In this document: positions 7,656 through 14,128 of the stretch, in pieces
How positions within the stretch are numbered: position 1 is the stretch's first letter
How the letters are laid out: the number at the start of each line of letters is the position of its first letter
Assembly: GCA_020342025.1 (NCBI GenBank)
Contig: CP070840.1
Coordinates: 3,384,220 to 3,410,964, forward strand
Length of the DNA: 26,745 bases
Reading direction: 5' to 3'
Origin: Deltaproteobacteria bacterium
Lineage (GTDB): Bacteria > Desulfobacterota > DSM-4660 > Desulfatiglandales > HGW-15
Translations under genes and position numbers: made by a program
Notes under the pieces: generated by a model
Database searches by the model: none
The model's input: only the letters and a program-made list of their open reading frames with translations
Told to the model about the DNA's origin: nothing

Positions 7656-8636
7656 ATGAAGGTCTGCCTCACATTAATCTTTTCCCTGCTACTCACCTTT
7701 TGCGGGTCCGTGCGCGCTGAGCAGGCCCCTGAGGAGATCCTCAAGGCAATTGTTCGGGTACACGCCACCGTCCCGGAAAATGCACGTACGGCCGTTTCCC
7801 TTGGGACAGACCGGGACGGAAGCGGCGTGGTCATTGATGAAAGGGGTTACGTCCTCACTATCGGCTACCTGATTTTGGAGGCAGAGCGCATAGAAGTCGT
7901 TGGGCAGCGTGGTGAGACCGTAAAAGCCACCTTTGTGGCATATGACCATAACAGCGGCTTAGGTATTTTACGGGCAGAAAAGCCCCTGAAAGTGACACAC
8001 ATGCAACTCGGGCAATCCTCTGAACTCACCGTGGGCGACCCTGTGCTGGTGTCAAGCTATGGTGGACCGGACTCTGTTCAAGGTGCCCGGGTCCTTACCC
8101 GCCAGGAATTTGCGGGCTATTGGGAGTATTTACTGGAAGATGCCATATTCACAAGCCCCCCTTATCTCAGTTTCGGCGGAGCTGCGCTCATAGGGCGAAA
8201 TGGCCGGCTCGTTGGAATCGGGTCCTTATACACCCGCATTACGCTCCCAGGGCTTGGTGCCGTGCCCACGAACATGTTTGTTCCCATTGACCGCCTTAAA
8301 CCGATTCTCGATGACCTGATTGCGAGGGGTCGCTCTCAAGAGCCGTCACGGCCCTGGCTGGGTTTATATTCCGAAGAGGCGCACGGCCGGGTGATCATTC
8401 TTCGGGTCGCCTCAGGAAGTCCTGCTGAGCAGGCGGGCCTCCGAGAGGGTGATATTATACTCAAGGTGAAGAAGGGAGCCGTTAAGGGGCTGGCTGATTT
8501 TTACCGAAAGGTGTGAGCCCTTGGTGAGGCAGGCGTGGATGTGCCCGTTAGCATCCTGCAGGGAACAGAGATCCGTGATCTGGTCGTTCATTCCGCGGAC
8601 CGCAGTCAATATCTGCGGCTGGGTCCAGGTCACTGA
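7656..8636 (+). pseudogene. HtrA/Do-like periplasmic protein with PDZ domain, triad lost, interrupted by in-frame TGA
   Basis: A signal peptide (about 1-21, ending VRA) is followed by a trypsin-like fold recognisable from GSGVVIDERGYVLT, NSGLGIL and SFGGAALIGRNGRLVGI. Those are the positions where HtrA proteases carry His (TNNHV), Asp (TDLAVL) and Ser (GNSGGPL). Here they read TIGYL, SGLGI and SFGGA, so all three catalytic residues are gone. A PDZ domain starts near residue 226 (RPWLGL, SGSPAEQAGLREGDIILKV). The frame meets TGA at 8514-8516 after DFYRKV. The same frame then continues for 39 codons with the expected end of a PDZ domain (ALGEAGVDVPVSILQGTEIR, ending YLRLGPGH) to TGA at 8634. 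TGG (Trp) to TGA is the simplest explanation. A truncated 286-residue product may still be made. An AAAGGAGGTGATTCATC-ATG start is strong. Confidence 0.8.
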
Positions 8637-8640
8637 CGAA

Positions 8641-8798
8641 GCTGTCGGAAAACGCCCATCTGCCGTTCGGCAGGCTCACGGCCCTGAGCAAAGTCGAAGG
8701 GCTGCGTTACCCTTATCCCTCGTCACTGCGGCGTACTTCTATGTACGCCTCATTCCTCGGGATTTTGGAAGCCTTGCATCTGGGCATTTTCCATCAGC
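8641..8798. repeat. Composite palindromic repeat with a nested insertion
   Basis: Outer arms 8641-8663 and 8776-8798 are inverted with 18 of 23 positions matching (GCTG..GGAAAA.GCCCA..TGC). The centre is a perfect hairpin GGCGTAC-TTCTAT-GTACGCC (8730-8749). The left half is 40 nt longer than the right. That excess corresponds to about 8664-8703 (CGTTCGGCAGGCTCACGG through AAGTCGAAGGGCTG), which looks like an unrelated short repeat inserted into one arm. The pattern resembles long palindromic intergenic repeats in deltaproteobacterial genomes (recollection, not searched). It starts four bases after the final stop of the HtrA-like frame. Confidence 0.6.
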
Positions 8799-8859
8799 TT
8801 CTCAGAAGCCGGTTTTTCGACAGTCTCGACATAGTAATGCCGACTATCCCTAGATCTGC

Positions 8860-9453
8860 TTATTTTTTGATGACTCTGAATTCAGCCCGTCTATTCTTGG
8901 CCCAGGCCTCTTCATCGTGTCCGGAAACGGCTGGCCTCTCCTCCCCATAGCTTATGGTTGAGATCCTGTCCACAGAGATCCCCAAACCCGTGAGAAATTT
9001 TGCCGTAGAGCTGGCCCTTCTCTCACCCAGGGCGAGATTGTAGTGATTAGAACCCTGTTCATCACAGTGCCCTTCTATCTGCAAAGAGAAATGGGGATTT
9101 GCGCGTAACCACTTGGCTTTTTTTGCCAAGTTATCGCGCGCGGCTTGTTTCAAAGTCGATTTGTCAAAATCAAAGTAAATGGGCGCTGATTCAAATGCTT
9201 GAATCTCTTCCTGAAGCATTTGCGTTCTTTCCTGTTCACGCGTCCTGGCCCGGCGCGCTGCTTCCGCCCTCTTTTCCTCTTCCAGTGCGCTCATCTCTAC
9301 CCCAGACGACTCCCTCCGCTCACCGGCCTCCGGAGAACCAGTGACGGGCCTGCCTTCTTCCATTCTGAATTCTTTTTTCGTACATGAGCCTGTTATTAAA
9401 AGGGAGGAGCAGAACAGGGCCAACGTCAGCGAAACTATGGTCCTTCTTCTCAT
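8860..9453 (-). CDS. pal: Peptidoglycan-associated lipoprotein (Pal/OmpA family)
   Basis: A 197-residue outer-membrane lipoprotein. The signal peptide ends at a lipobox-like LLITGSC with Cys24 as the predicted lipidated residue; G-S before Cys is acceptable but not ideal. A charged Glu/Arg-rich linker (about 40-88, likely helical) follows. The OmpA C-terminal peptidoglycan-binding domain runs from about 89 to 197, with APIYFDFDKSTLK, IEGHCDEQGSNHYNLALGER and NRRAEF. These are the hallmarks of Pal, which links outer membrane to peptidoglycan and works with TolB. No tol genes are adjacent. The start at 9453 has AAAGGAGAG 6 nt upstream; a longer start at 9483 lies before that site. A consensus-like promoter is present at 9502-9530. 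Confidence 0.85.
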   Translation of the reverse strand: MRRRTIVSLTLALFCSSLLITGSCTKKEFRMEEGRPVTGSPEAGERRESSGVEMSALEEEKRAEAARRARTREQERTQMLQEEIQAFESAPIYFDFDKSTLKQAARDNLAKKAKWLRANPHFSLQIEGHCDEQGSNHYNLALGERRASSTAKFLTGLGISVDRISTISYGEERPAVSGHDEEAWAKNRRAEFRVIKK

Positions 9454-9501
9454 TGCAATCTCTCCTTTCGAGCTTTTATTCACTTACTGTGAACCTGAAT
9501 A

Positions 9502-9530
9502 ATAAGACATCACTTGCGATCTATTGTCAA
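9502..9530 (-). promoter_or_regulatory. Predicted sigma-70 promoter of pal
   Basis: On the minus strand a perfect -35 TTGACA (9525-9530) is followed after 17 nt by TCTTAT (9502-9507, 4 of 6 to consensus). The pal ATG is about 50 nt downstream. Predicted by eye. Confidence 0.4.
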
Positions 9531-9719
9531 TATTTTCCATATCTGCTACACCAAAAAAACAGGAAGGATATCCGAGAATGGCCCCTACAGGTTTCTAAAG
9601 CGATTGGGAAATATTTGGATCACTCCTCCCTAAGGGCTCCATCCTATTTCGCCCATGGGAATCAACGGATGGGTATTCCAGGGTATTTTACAAGAACCTC
9701 TATTGAAAGGAGTCAGACC

Positions 9720-10349
9720 ATGAGCAGGCCGTTTCAGATGTTGAGTGAAAAAGAGATCGCCGTGGAAATGGAGGGCTTAGTCAAAGAGGGGCGAGATGCG
9801 GGAATGGATCAGGCTCAAATAATTACGACTGACAAGGTGGTCGTGGATGATCGGGTGTCATACAAGTGTATGTTTTCTTGTTCAGGTTACAATACCAATC
9901 TCCAGTGTCCCCCGTTTTCCATGAAACCTGCAGACACGAGAGAATTATTGCAGAAATACCGCTACGGGATTTTTTACAGAAAAAAGGGTATCCCAGAGCA
10001 TTTTTGCGGCTTGGAGGCCGACAAAAGTAATCAGTGGGCCAAGATATCTCGTGAACTGCAGCAAACAATGGCTAATCTCGAAGCTAGCGCTTTTTATAAA
10101 GGCTTTTATTTTGCCTTGGCGGTCGGGGGAGGGAGGTGCAGAATATGCTCCCTAGAAGGGAAATGCGAAGGATTGGAAAATCGTGTTTGCATCCAGCCAT
10201 TCGTGAGCAGGCCTTCGATGGAAGCCATTGGCATAGATGTATACTCAACACTGAGAGGTCTGGACTGGAAATTCTCCGTGATCGGAAAGAAGACAAATCC
10301 TAGAGATGTGGAAACAGCCGGATACTGCGGTCTTCTTCTACTCTACTAG
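9720..10349 (+). CDS. DUF2284 putative metal-binding (iron-sulfur type) protein
   Basis: A 209-residue cytoplasmic protein with the cysteine pattern of DUF2284. C50-x3-C54-x8-C63-PP lies in the first half (YKCMFSCSGY, LQCPP). C140-x2-C143-x5-C149 and C157 lie in the second (GGRCRICSLEGKC, VCIQPFVSRPSMEAIGID). The conserved cysteines suggest a bound metal or Fe-S cluster. The family has no settled biochemical role and is common in anaerobes. The ATG at 9720 is chosen because AAAGGAG stands 8 nt upstream and the family homology starts just after it; the same open frame reaches back to 9384 without conserved sequence. It diverges from pal and converges on the EamA gene. Confidence 0.82.
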   Translation: MSRPFQMLSEKEIAVEMEGLVKEGRDAGMDQAQIITTDKVVVDDRVSYKCMFSCSGYNTNLQCPPFSMKPADTRELLQKYRYGIFYRKKGIPEHFCGLEADKSNQWAKISRELQQTMANLEASAFYKGFYFALAVGGGRCRICSLEGKCEGLENRVCIQPFVSRPSMEAIGIDVYSTLRGLDWKFSVIGKKTNPRDVETAGYCGLLLLY

Positions 10350-10375
10350 CGCAATTTCTTCCCCGCAATGTCAAT

Positions 10376-11245
10376 CTACTGGAGGCTGATCCAGGTGACG
10401 CCTCCCACGACCAGGATTACCCCAACCAGCACACGTATGCTCAACACCTCCTGGCGAGATAGGAGGCTTATGAAAAATGTGAACAGCGGGTAGGAGGAGA
10501 TTATGGGGGAAACCACGATGACCAGCCCGGTGTGAAGCGCACTATACATGCAAAGAACACCCATAGCAATGCTCAAACCAGACAGTCCACTCCACTTCAA
10601 ACCTTGCCTGGGGAGTTTCAACGGCAACGTGCCCAGGCGGTAACGGTAGATGAGTATAGCGCCAATAAAGGAGACCGTGAAAGAAACAAGGCTGGCAAAG
10701 TAGGGACTTGGAAGGAGCGCTAGGCCGAACTTCCCCACCATATGGTTCGTTCCCCGAATGGCCGCTGCGCCGATTGGAAAAAACAGCGCTGACAGGGCCC
10801 AGTGGGTGGGACCTCGGCGCTTCCAGGAAAGCACCATGACCCCCAAGACTGTGCCTAGGGTCCCTATCAGTAGGGCCACGGTGAGATGCTCCCCCAGAAC
10901 CAGCGCGGCGCCAGCAGAGGCAAAGAGAGGGGCAGTTGCTGCGATGGTGGCAGATACAGTGGCACCCATCCGCTTGGTGGCCTCAAAGGCCAGGGACATG
11001 GAAAATAGCGGATGGATGAGACCGTTGGCGAAAAAAATCCACATCCCCGGGTTCCGAAAGTACTCAGCTCGGAGCGTGAATGGCGCTAGTAACCAAAAAA
11101 CCAGGACACAGGTACCCATGGAGATCATGGAACTGGTCTGGGGATCCACATACCTTAGACTCCGCATGGTCAGAACAACCTGTGCACCAAAGAAAGTGGC
11201 GGTTATCGTTGCGTAGAGTATCGGGACCAAAGTAACTTCGGGCAT
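10376..11245 (-). CDS. EamA/DMT-family permease
   Basis: A 289-residue inner-membrane protein with about ten hydrophobic helices arranged as two EamA repeats. The first is roughly residues 5-135 and ends with the EamA feature ALVLGEHLTVALLIGTLGTVLGV. The second is roughly 150-289 and ends LLSRQEVLSIRVLVGVILVVGGV. This duplicated helix-E(x)-G pattern is typical of drug/metabolite transporters; the substrate is not predictable. The start at 11245 is preferred because TGGAG lies 10 nt upstream; a TTG at 11269 would add eight residues that include that site. It converges on the DUF2284 gene with a 26-bp gap. Confidence 0.82.
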   Translation of the reverse strand: MPEVTLVPILYATITATFFGAQVVLTMRSLRYVDPQTSSMISMGTCVLVFWLLAPFTLRAEYFRNPGMWIFFANGLIHPLFSMSLAFEATKRMGATVSATIAATAPLFASAGAALVLGEHLTVALLIGTLGTVLGVMVLSWKRRGPTHWALSALFFPIGAAAIRGTNHMVGKFGLALLPSPYFASLVSFTVSFIGAILIYRYRLGTLPLKLPRQGLKWSGLSGLSIAMGVLCMYSALHTGLVIVVSPIISSYPLFTFFISLLSRQEVLSIRVLVGVILVVGGVTWISLQ

Positions 11246-11641
11246 AAGCAATGAACTCCAGTACGACAAATCAGTCTCTTAGATCCGTGGAAGTGGTGTT
11301 GCAGGAGACTTCTTCGGTCCCAAGCGGAGGCCTTATTAGCCGACCCAAAGACCATTCGGACCTTTAACCCTGATATGCAATTTAGTCACTGCTGGCGGTT
11401 ATGGAATGATAGGCCTTGTTTTTGAGTGGCGCGAATATATGGGAAAGGCTCTAGTGTGTCAACGGGAAGTTCGTAATAAGAGATGGGCGTCACAATCAAC
11501 GCCGTTGATGAGAGGGTTCCTTCAAGAATATCTCTGAGCCAGTGCGGGTGTATCGGGTGATCATGAAGGTGGAAGGCAGTCGTGCGGAGTCTAGCAGAGA
11601 TCAAATTACTGGAAAATAAAGACAACAAGGCACTTTTTTGT
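11246..11641. other. Intergenic stretch with no supported gene
   Basis: About 400 bp between the EamA gene and the dodecin promoter. A leftward 80-codon frame at 11386-11628 exists, but it lacks a ribosome binding site and any recognisable domain. It may be a remnant or chance. I see no repeat or strong hairpin here. Confidence 0.4.
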
Positions 11642-11669
11642 TTGAAATGGGGCGGATGTGCTATATGTT
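11642..11669 (+). promoter_or_regulatory. Possible promoter of the dodecin gene
   Basis: TTGAAA (11642-11647, 5 of 6) and TATGTT (11664-11669, 4 of 6) are 16 nt apart, about 90 bp upstream of the dodecin ATG. Only a moderate match. Confidence 0.3.
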
Positions 11670-11759
11670 TGGGGAAAGTTTAAGCAGCCATGTGTTTTAG
11701 ATGTATTTATCGAGGTAACCGAATTGGCCTAAATTCAATATCTTGAAAGGAGGAGAGTT

Positions 11760-11978
11760 ATGGCTACAGGGAGTACATACACCATTGTTGAATTGGTTGG
11801 AACGAGCGATAAATCTTGGGAAGAGGCGGCTAAACTGGCGGTGGAAACCGCTGCAGAGACGCTTAGAGATTTGAGGATTGCCGAGGTTATTAGACTGGAT
11901 ATGACCGTTGAAAACGGTAAGGTTAAGCAATACCGGGCCAGGGTTAATGTGTCATTCAAGTATCAAAAGGAGGATTAA
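11760..11978 (+). CDS. Dodecin family flavin-binding protein
   Basis: A 72-residue protein matching dodecin from end to end. YTIVELVGTSDKSWEEAAK forms strand 1 and the start of the helix, the helix continues through ETAAETLRDLR, and VENGKVKQYRARVNVSFKY forms the C-terminal hairpin. Dodecins assemble into hollow dodecamers that store or buffer flavin or CoA. The position after LRDLR is Ile (LRDLRIAEV), where flavin-binding dodecins usually have Trp that stacks on the isoalloxazine ring (LRWFEV). This copy may therefore bind a different ligand or bind flavin weakly. AAAGGAGGAGAGTT precedes the ATG. A strong terminator follows, so it is a single-gene unit. Confidence 0.88.
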   Translation: MATGSTYTIVELVGTSDKSWEEAAKLAVETAAETLRDLRIAEVIRLDMTVENGKVKQYRARVNVSFKYQKED

Positions 11979-12052
11979 CAAAAACCGAGGGAGTTGCATA
12001 GGGTTCTATTGCAGATTACATGCGGTAGCTTGTAATTTGCTTATCCAAATAG

Positions 12053-12092
12053 AAAGGGCATGCCATCATCATTTGATGGGATGCCCTTTTTT
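12053..12092 (+). terminator. Intrinsic terminator between dodecin and the cold-shock gene
   Basis: AAAGGGCAT-G-CCATCA pairs with TGATGG-G-ATGCCCTTT around a 5-nt loop and runs into TTTTTT. It is a long stem with a proper T tract on the plus strand for dodecin. The same hairpin read leftward has a weaker tract (TTTCTATTT) and could also serve the converging cold-shock gene. Confidence 0.85.
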
Positions 12093-12107
12093 AGATTAGA
12101 ACAGTGG

Positions 12108-12308
12108 TTAACTTACGGTGACATTTATTGCGGCAGGGCCTTTTTGACCTTGCTCTACGTCAAAGGTAACTCTGTCGCCTTCTCTGAGAGACTTGAAGCC
12201 GTTCCCATTGATCCCTGAATGGTGAACAAATACATCAGGACCGTCTTCTTGCTCAATAAAGCCGTAGCCCTTGCGGTCATTAAACCACTTCACGGTTCCA
12301 TTAGCCAT
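12108..12308 (-). CDS. Cold-shock domain protein (CspA family)
   Basis: A 66-residue single cold-shock domain. It has [18 protein letters not shown] (RNP1-type KGYGFI), then VFVHHS (RNP2), and ends GPAAINVTV. It binds single-stranded RNA/DNA and acts as an RNA chaperone in the cytoplasm. AAAGGAGG precedes the ATG by 8 nt. A promoter lies far upstream (12434-12461), giving a leader of about 118 nt, as is common for cold-regulated csp genes. Which paralogue this is (cold-induced or constitutive) cannot be told. Confidence 0.95.
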   Translation of the reverse strand: MANGTVKWFNDRKGYGFIEQEDGPDVFVHHSGINGNGFKSLREGDRVTFDVEQGQKGPAAINVTVS

Positions 12309-12395
12309 AGTGACAACCTCCTTTCAAAAAATTCTCATGGTTCCAAACTTCAGGTTGCCACTTTTGACAAATGGATCTTACCCTGAAACGAAACC

Positions 12396-12417
12396 GGCCC
12401 GCCAATAAAGACGGGCC
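12396..12417 (-). other. Hairpin in the predicted cspA-type leader
   Basis: GGCCCG and CGGGCC form a perfect 6-bp stem around a 10-nt loop, shortly after the predicted transcription start of the cold-shock gene. It may be a leader stability or thermosensing element. It could alternatively be a weak plus-strand terminator, as TTTATT follows on that strand, but no plus-strand gene lies upstream for it to serve. Confidence 0.4.
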
Positions 12418-12433
12418 TTTATTGATTAGCCAT

Positions 12434-12461
12434 ATGATAATCTGTTTCTGGGCAAAATCAA
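12434..12461 (-). promoter_or_regulatory. Predicted promoter of the cold-shock gene
   Basis: On the minus strand, TTGATT (12456-12461) and TATCAT (12434-12439, 5 of 6 to consensus) are 16 nt apart. Transcription would begin near 12427. Confidence 0.5.
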
Positions 12462-12635
12462 GTTATTTTTTTCCATATGAAGTCTCTTTTTCAAGGTAGA
12501 ATAGGACTAGGGGACGGATGGAAACAGAAAGAAGAACTTTTGCCGTGGCGTTATGCTGAATCGCCTGGTATAGGTCATCCTATATTTATTTTCGTCGGCC
12601 ATCTCTGAATAAAGATTAATCAAAATTTAACAAAA

Positions 12636-12664
12636 TTGGATTATTGATGATTTTTATGTATATT
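12636..12664 (+). promoter_or_regulatory. Possible promoter of the FAD oxidoreductase
   Basis: In a very A+T-rich stretch (about 12600-12690), TTGGAT (12636-12641) and TATATT (12659-12664, 5 of 6) are 17 nt apart. The rest of 12462-12635 and 12665-12804 shows nothing I can name. Confidence 0.3.
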
Positions 12665-12804
12665 TAAGTTAAATTTAGATAATCGTCTAGAAGTAGAGGG
12701 GCTAAAAAATGAACAGTTAGTCAACAGGATATCAAAATGGGTCAATGGGATCCTCCAGCAGGAGGGGTCGCGTTCAAGCTTGTTTTGTTGCGCAAATAGG
12801 TGCC

Positions 12805-13878
12805 ATGTTTGATCTCGCTATCATAGGGGCCGGACCAGCCGGTGCCACACTCGCCAGACTCACTGGGGAGAGCTACAAAGTGTTGTTGGTGGATAAGAGG
12901 AAGTTGACTGAACAGGCTGAGAGTTTTTCCTCAAGGAAATGCTGTGGTGGACTCCTGGCGCCTGATGCGCAGAGGATGCTGTCCAAACTGGGATTGGACC
13001 TGCCCAAGAGCGTCCTGGAAGAACCTCAACTTTTCGTGGTCAAGGCCGTCGATGTGGAGCAGGGACTGGAGAGGTATTATCCACGTCACTATATCAACAT
13101 GAATCGGCAAAAATTCGATCGCTGGTTATTATCTCTGGTTCCGTCAGGTGTTGATATAAGAACAAACTGGCGCCTTAGATCCTATGCACCAGAAAACAGC
13201 TTTTTCAAACTCACCCTTGTCCAAGAGGGTAAAACCCATGTGGAGAAAACGAGAATCTTGGTTGGAGCCGATGGGGCTATCTCAAAAGTTCGTCTGCAGT
13301 CTTCATCTAGGGTGCCTTTTCCAAAGAAGTATTTCGCCATACAGGAATGGGTTGAGGGAGACAAGAATTTTCCTTACTTCACTTCACTATTTGATCAAGA
13401 AATCACCGATTATTATTGCTGGACCATTCCAAAAGGAGACCACTTGATTATTGGGGCGGCACTCCACCCAAAGCAAAAGACCTCTGAAAAGTTCAACTTG
13501 CTGAAAAGCAAGCTGAGACGTCATGGCTTTGAGTTCGGTAAGACAGTCTGGAGAGAGGGCGCCTTTATTCTGCGGCCCGTGAAGACAAAACAGCTTTATA
13601 CCGGCAAGAAGGGGATTGCGCTACTGGGCGAAGCCGCGGGTTAAATTAGCCCCAGCTCCGCAGAAGGGCTCAGTTATGCGTTCAAAAGCGCGCTCCTCCT
13701 TGCGGAGGCCCTGCGTAAGACGCCGGATGGTTTTGAAAGGCGATACGACGAGAAGACGAAAGCACTGAGGAGAAATATATTTCTGAAAAATTTGAAATCC
13801 CACTTCATTTTCAATTCTACCCTGAGAAAGGCAGTGATGCGTTCCAACCTTCAAAGCATGCAAATGTACAAACCGTAA
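12805..13878 (+). pseudogene. FAD-dependent oxidoreductase (geranylgeranyl reductase-like), interrupted by in-frame TAA
   Basis: The protein opens MFDLAIIGAGPAGATLARL, a dinucleotide-binding GxGxxG for FAD. It then has the SRKCCGGLLAPDAQ motif characteristic of the geranylgeranyl-reductase-like flavoprotein family, VGADGA near the middle, and GKKGIALLGEAAG, the second FAD contact. After GEAAG the frame hits TAA at 13642-13644. The same frame then continues ISPSSAEGLSYAFKSALLLA and on for 77 codons to TAA at 13876. Normal members read GEAAG-(F/L)-ISPSSAEG, so the stop replaces a Leu or Phe codon; TTA to TAA is one change. The first part (279 residues) lacks the C-terminal region and is probably inactive. 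The start at 12805 sits exactly at the family N-terminus; an earlier frame from 12745 adds 20 unrelated residues. The substrate is unknown. Confidence 0.78.
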
Positions 13879-13961
13879 ACACCCGTTTTCCCATCACTAT
13901 CTAGCCATAAAGGATCACTAGTTCAAAGAGCCAGGGGCGTCCCCCATTTCTCCGTGAGCGG

Positions 13962-13990
13962 TTGACGTCATCAGCAGAAAGAACTATACA
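13962..13990 (+). promoter_or_regulatory. Predicted promoter of pckA
   Basis: TTGACG (13962-13967, 5 of 6) and TATACA (13985-13990, 4 of 6) are 17 nt apart. Transcription would start near 13997, leaving a leader of about 130 nt before pckA. Confidence 0.5.
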
Positions 13991-14069
13991 AGATCGAATG
14001 AACGGACAGCAGGTAATCCTGAGTGCCGAAAACGTGGCGGTGTTGGATAGTAGATGTGGGGAGGTTAAT

Positions 14070-14105
14070 ATGTGTCTTAGTATGTCAATAGAAATGGAAC
14101 GGTAA
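14070..14105 (+). CDS. Possible 11-codon leader peptide upstream of pckA
   Basis: GGGGAGG followed 5 nt later by ATG opens the short frame MCLSMSIEMER, which stops 23 nt before the pckA start. It lies inside the predicted transcript. The ribosome binding site is good but the frame is tiny, so chance is quite possible. It has no run of a single regulatory amino acid and no following terminator hairpin. Confidence 0.2.
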   Translation: MCLSMSIEMER

Positions 14106-14128
14106 ATAAGCGAGGAGGGTTAGGAAAG

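Noticed and set aside
8514..8516. TGA as selenocysteine or as a recoded Trp codon
   Set aside because: The position matches a Trp in homologous PDZ sequence, I see no convincing hairpin just after it, and other TGA codons in the window act as normal stops (for example at 8634).
9384..9719. N-terminal extension of the DUF2284 gene
   Set aside because: It overlaps the start of pal and its promoter, lacks family similarity, and a strong ribosome site precedes 9720.
11386..11628. Leftward 80-codon frame between EamA and dodecin genes
   Set aside because: No ribosome site, no recognisable motif and no neighbour support.
13998..14105. 35-codon frame MNGQQVILSAENV... upstream of pckA
   Set aside because: It begins at the predicted transcription start with no ribosome site; the shorter in-frame start at 14070 is the better, though still weak, candidate.
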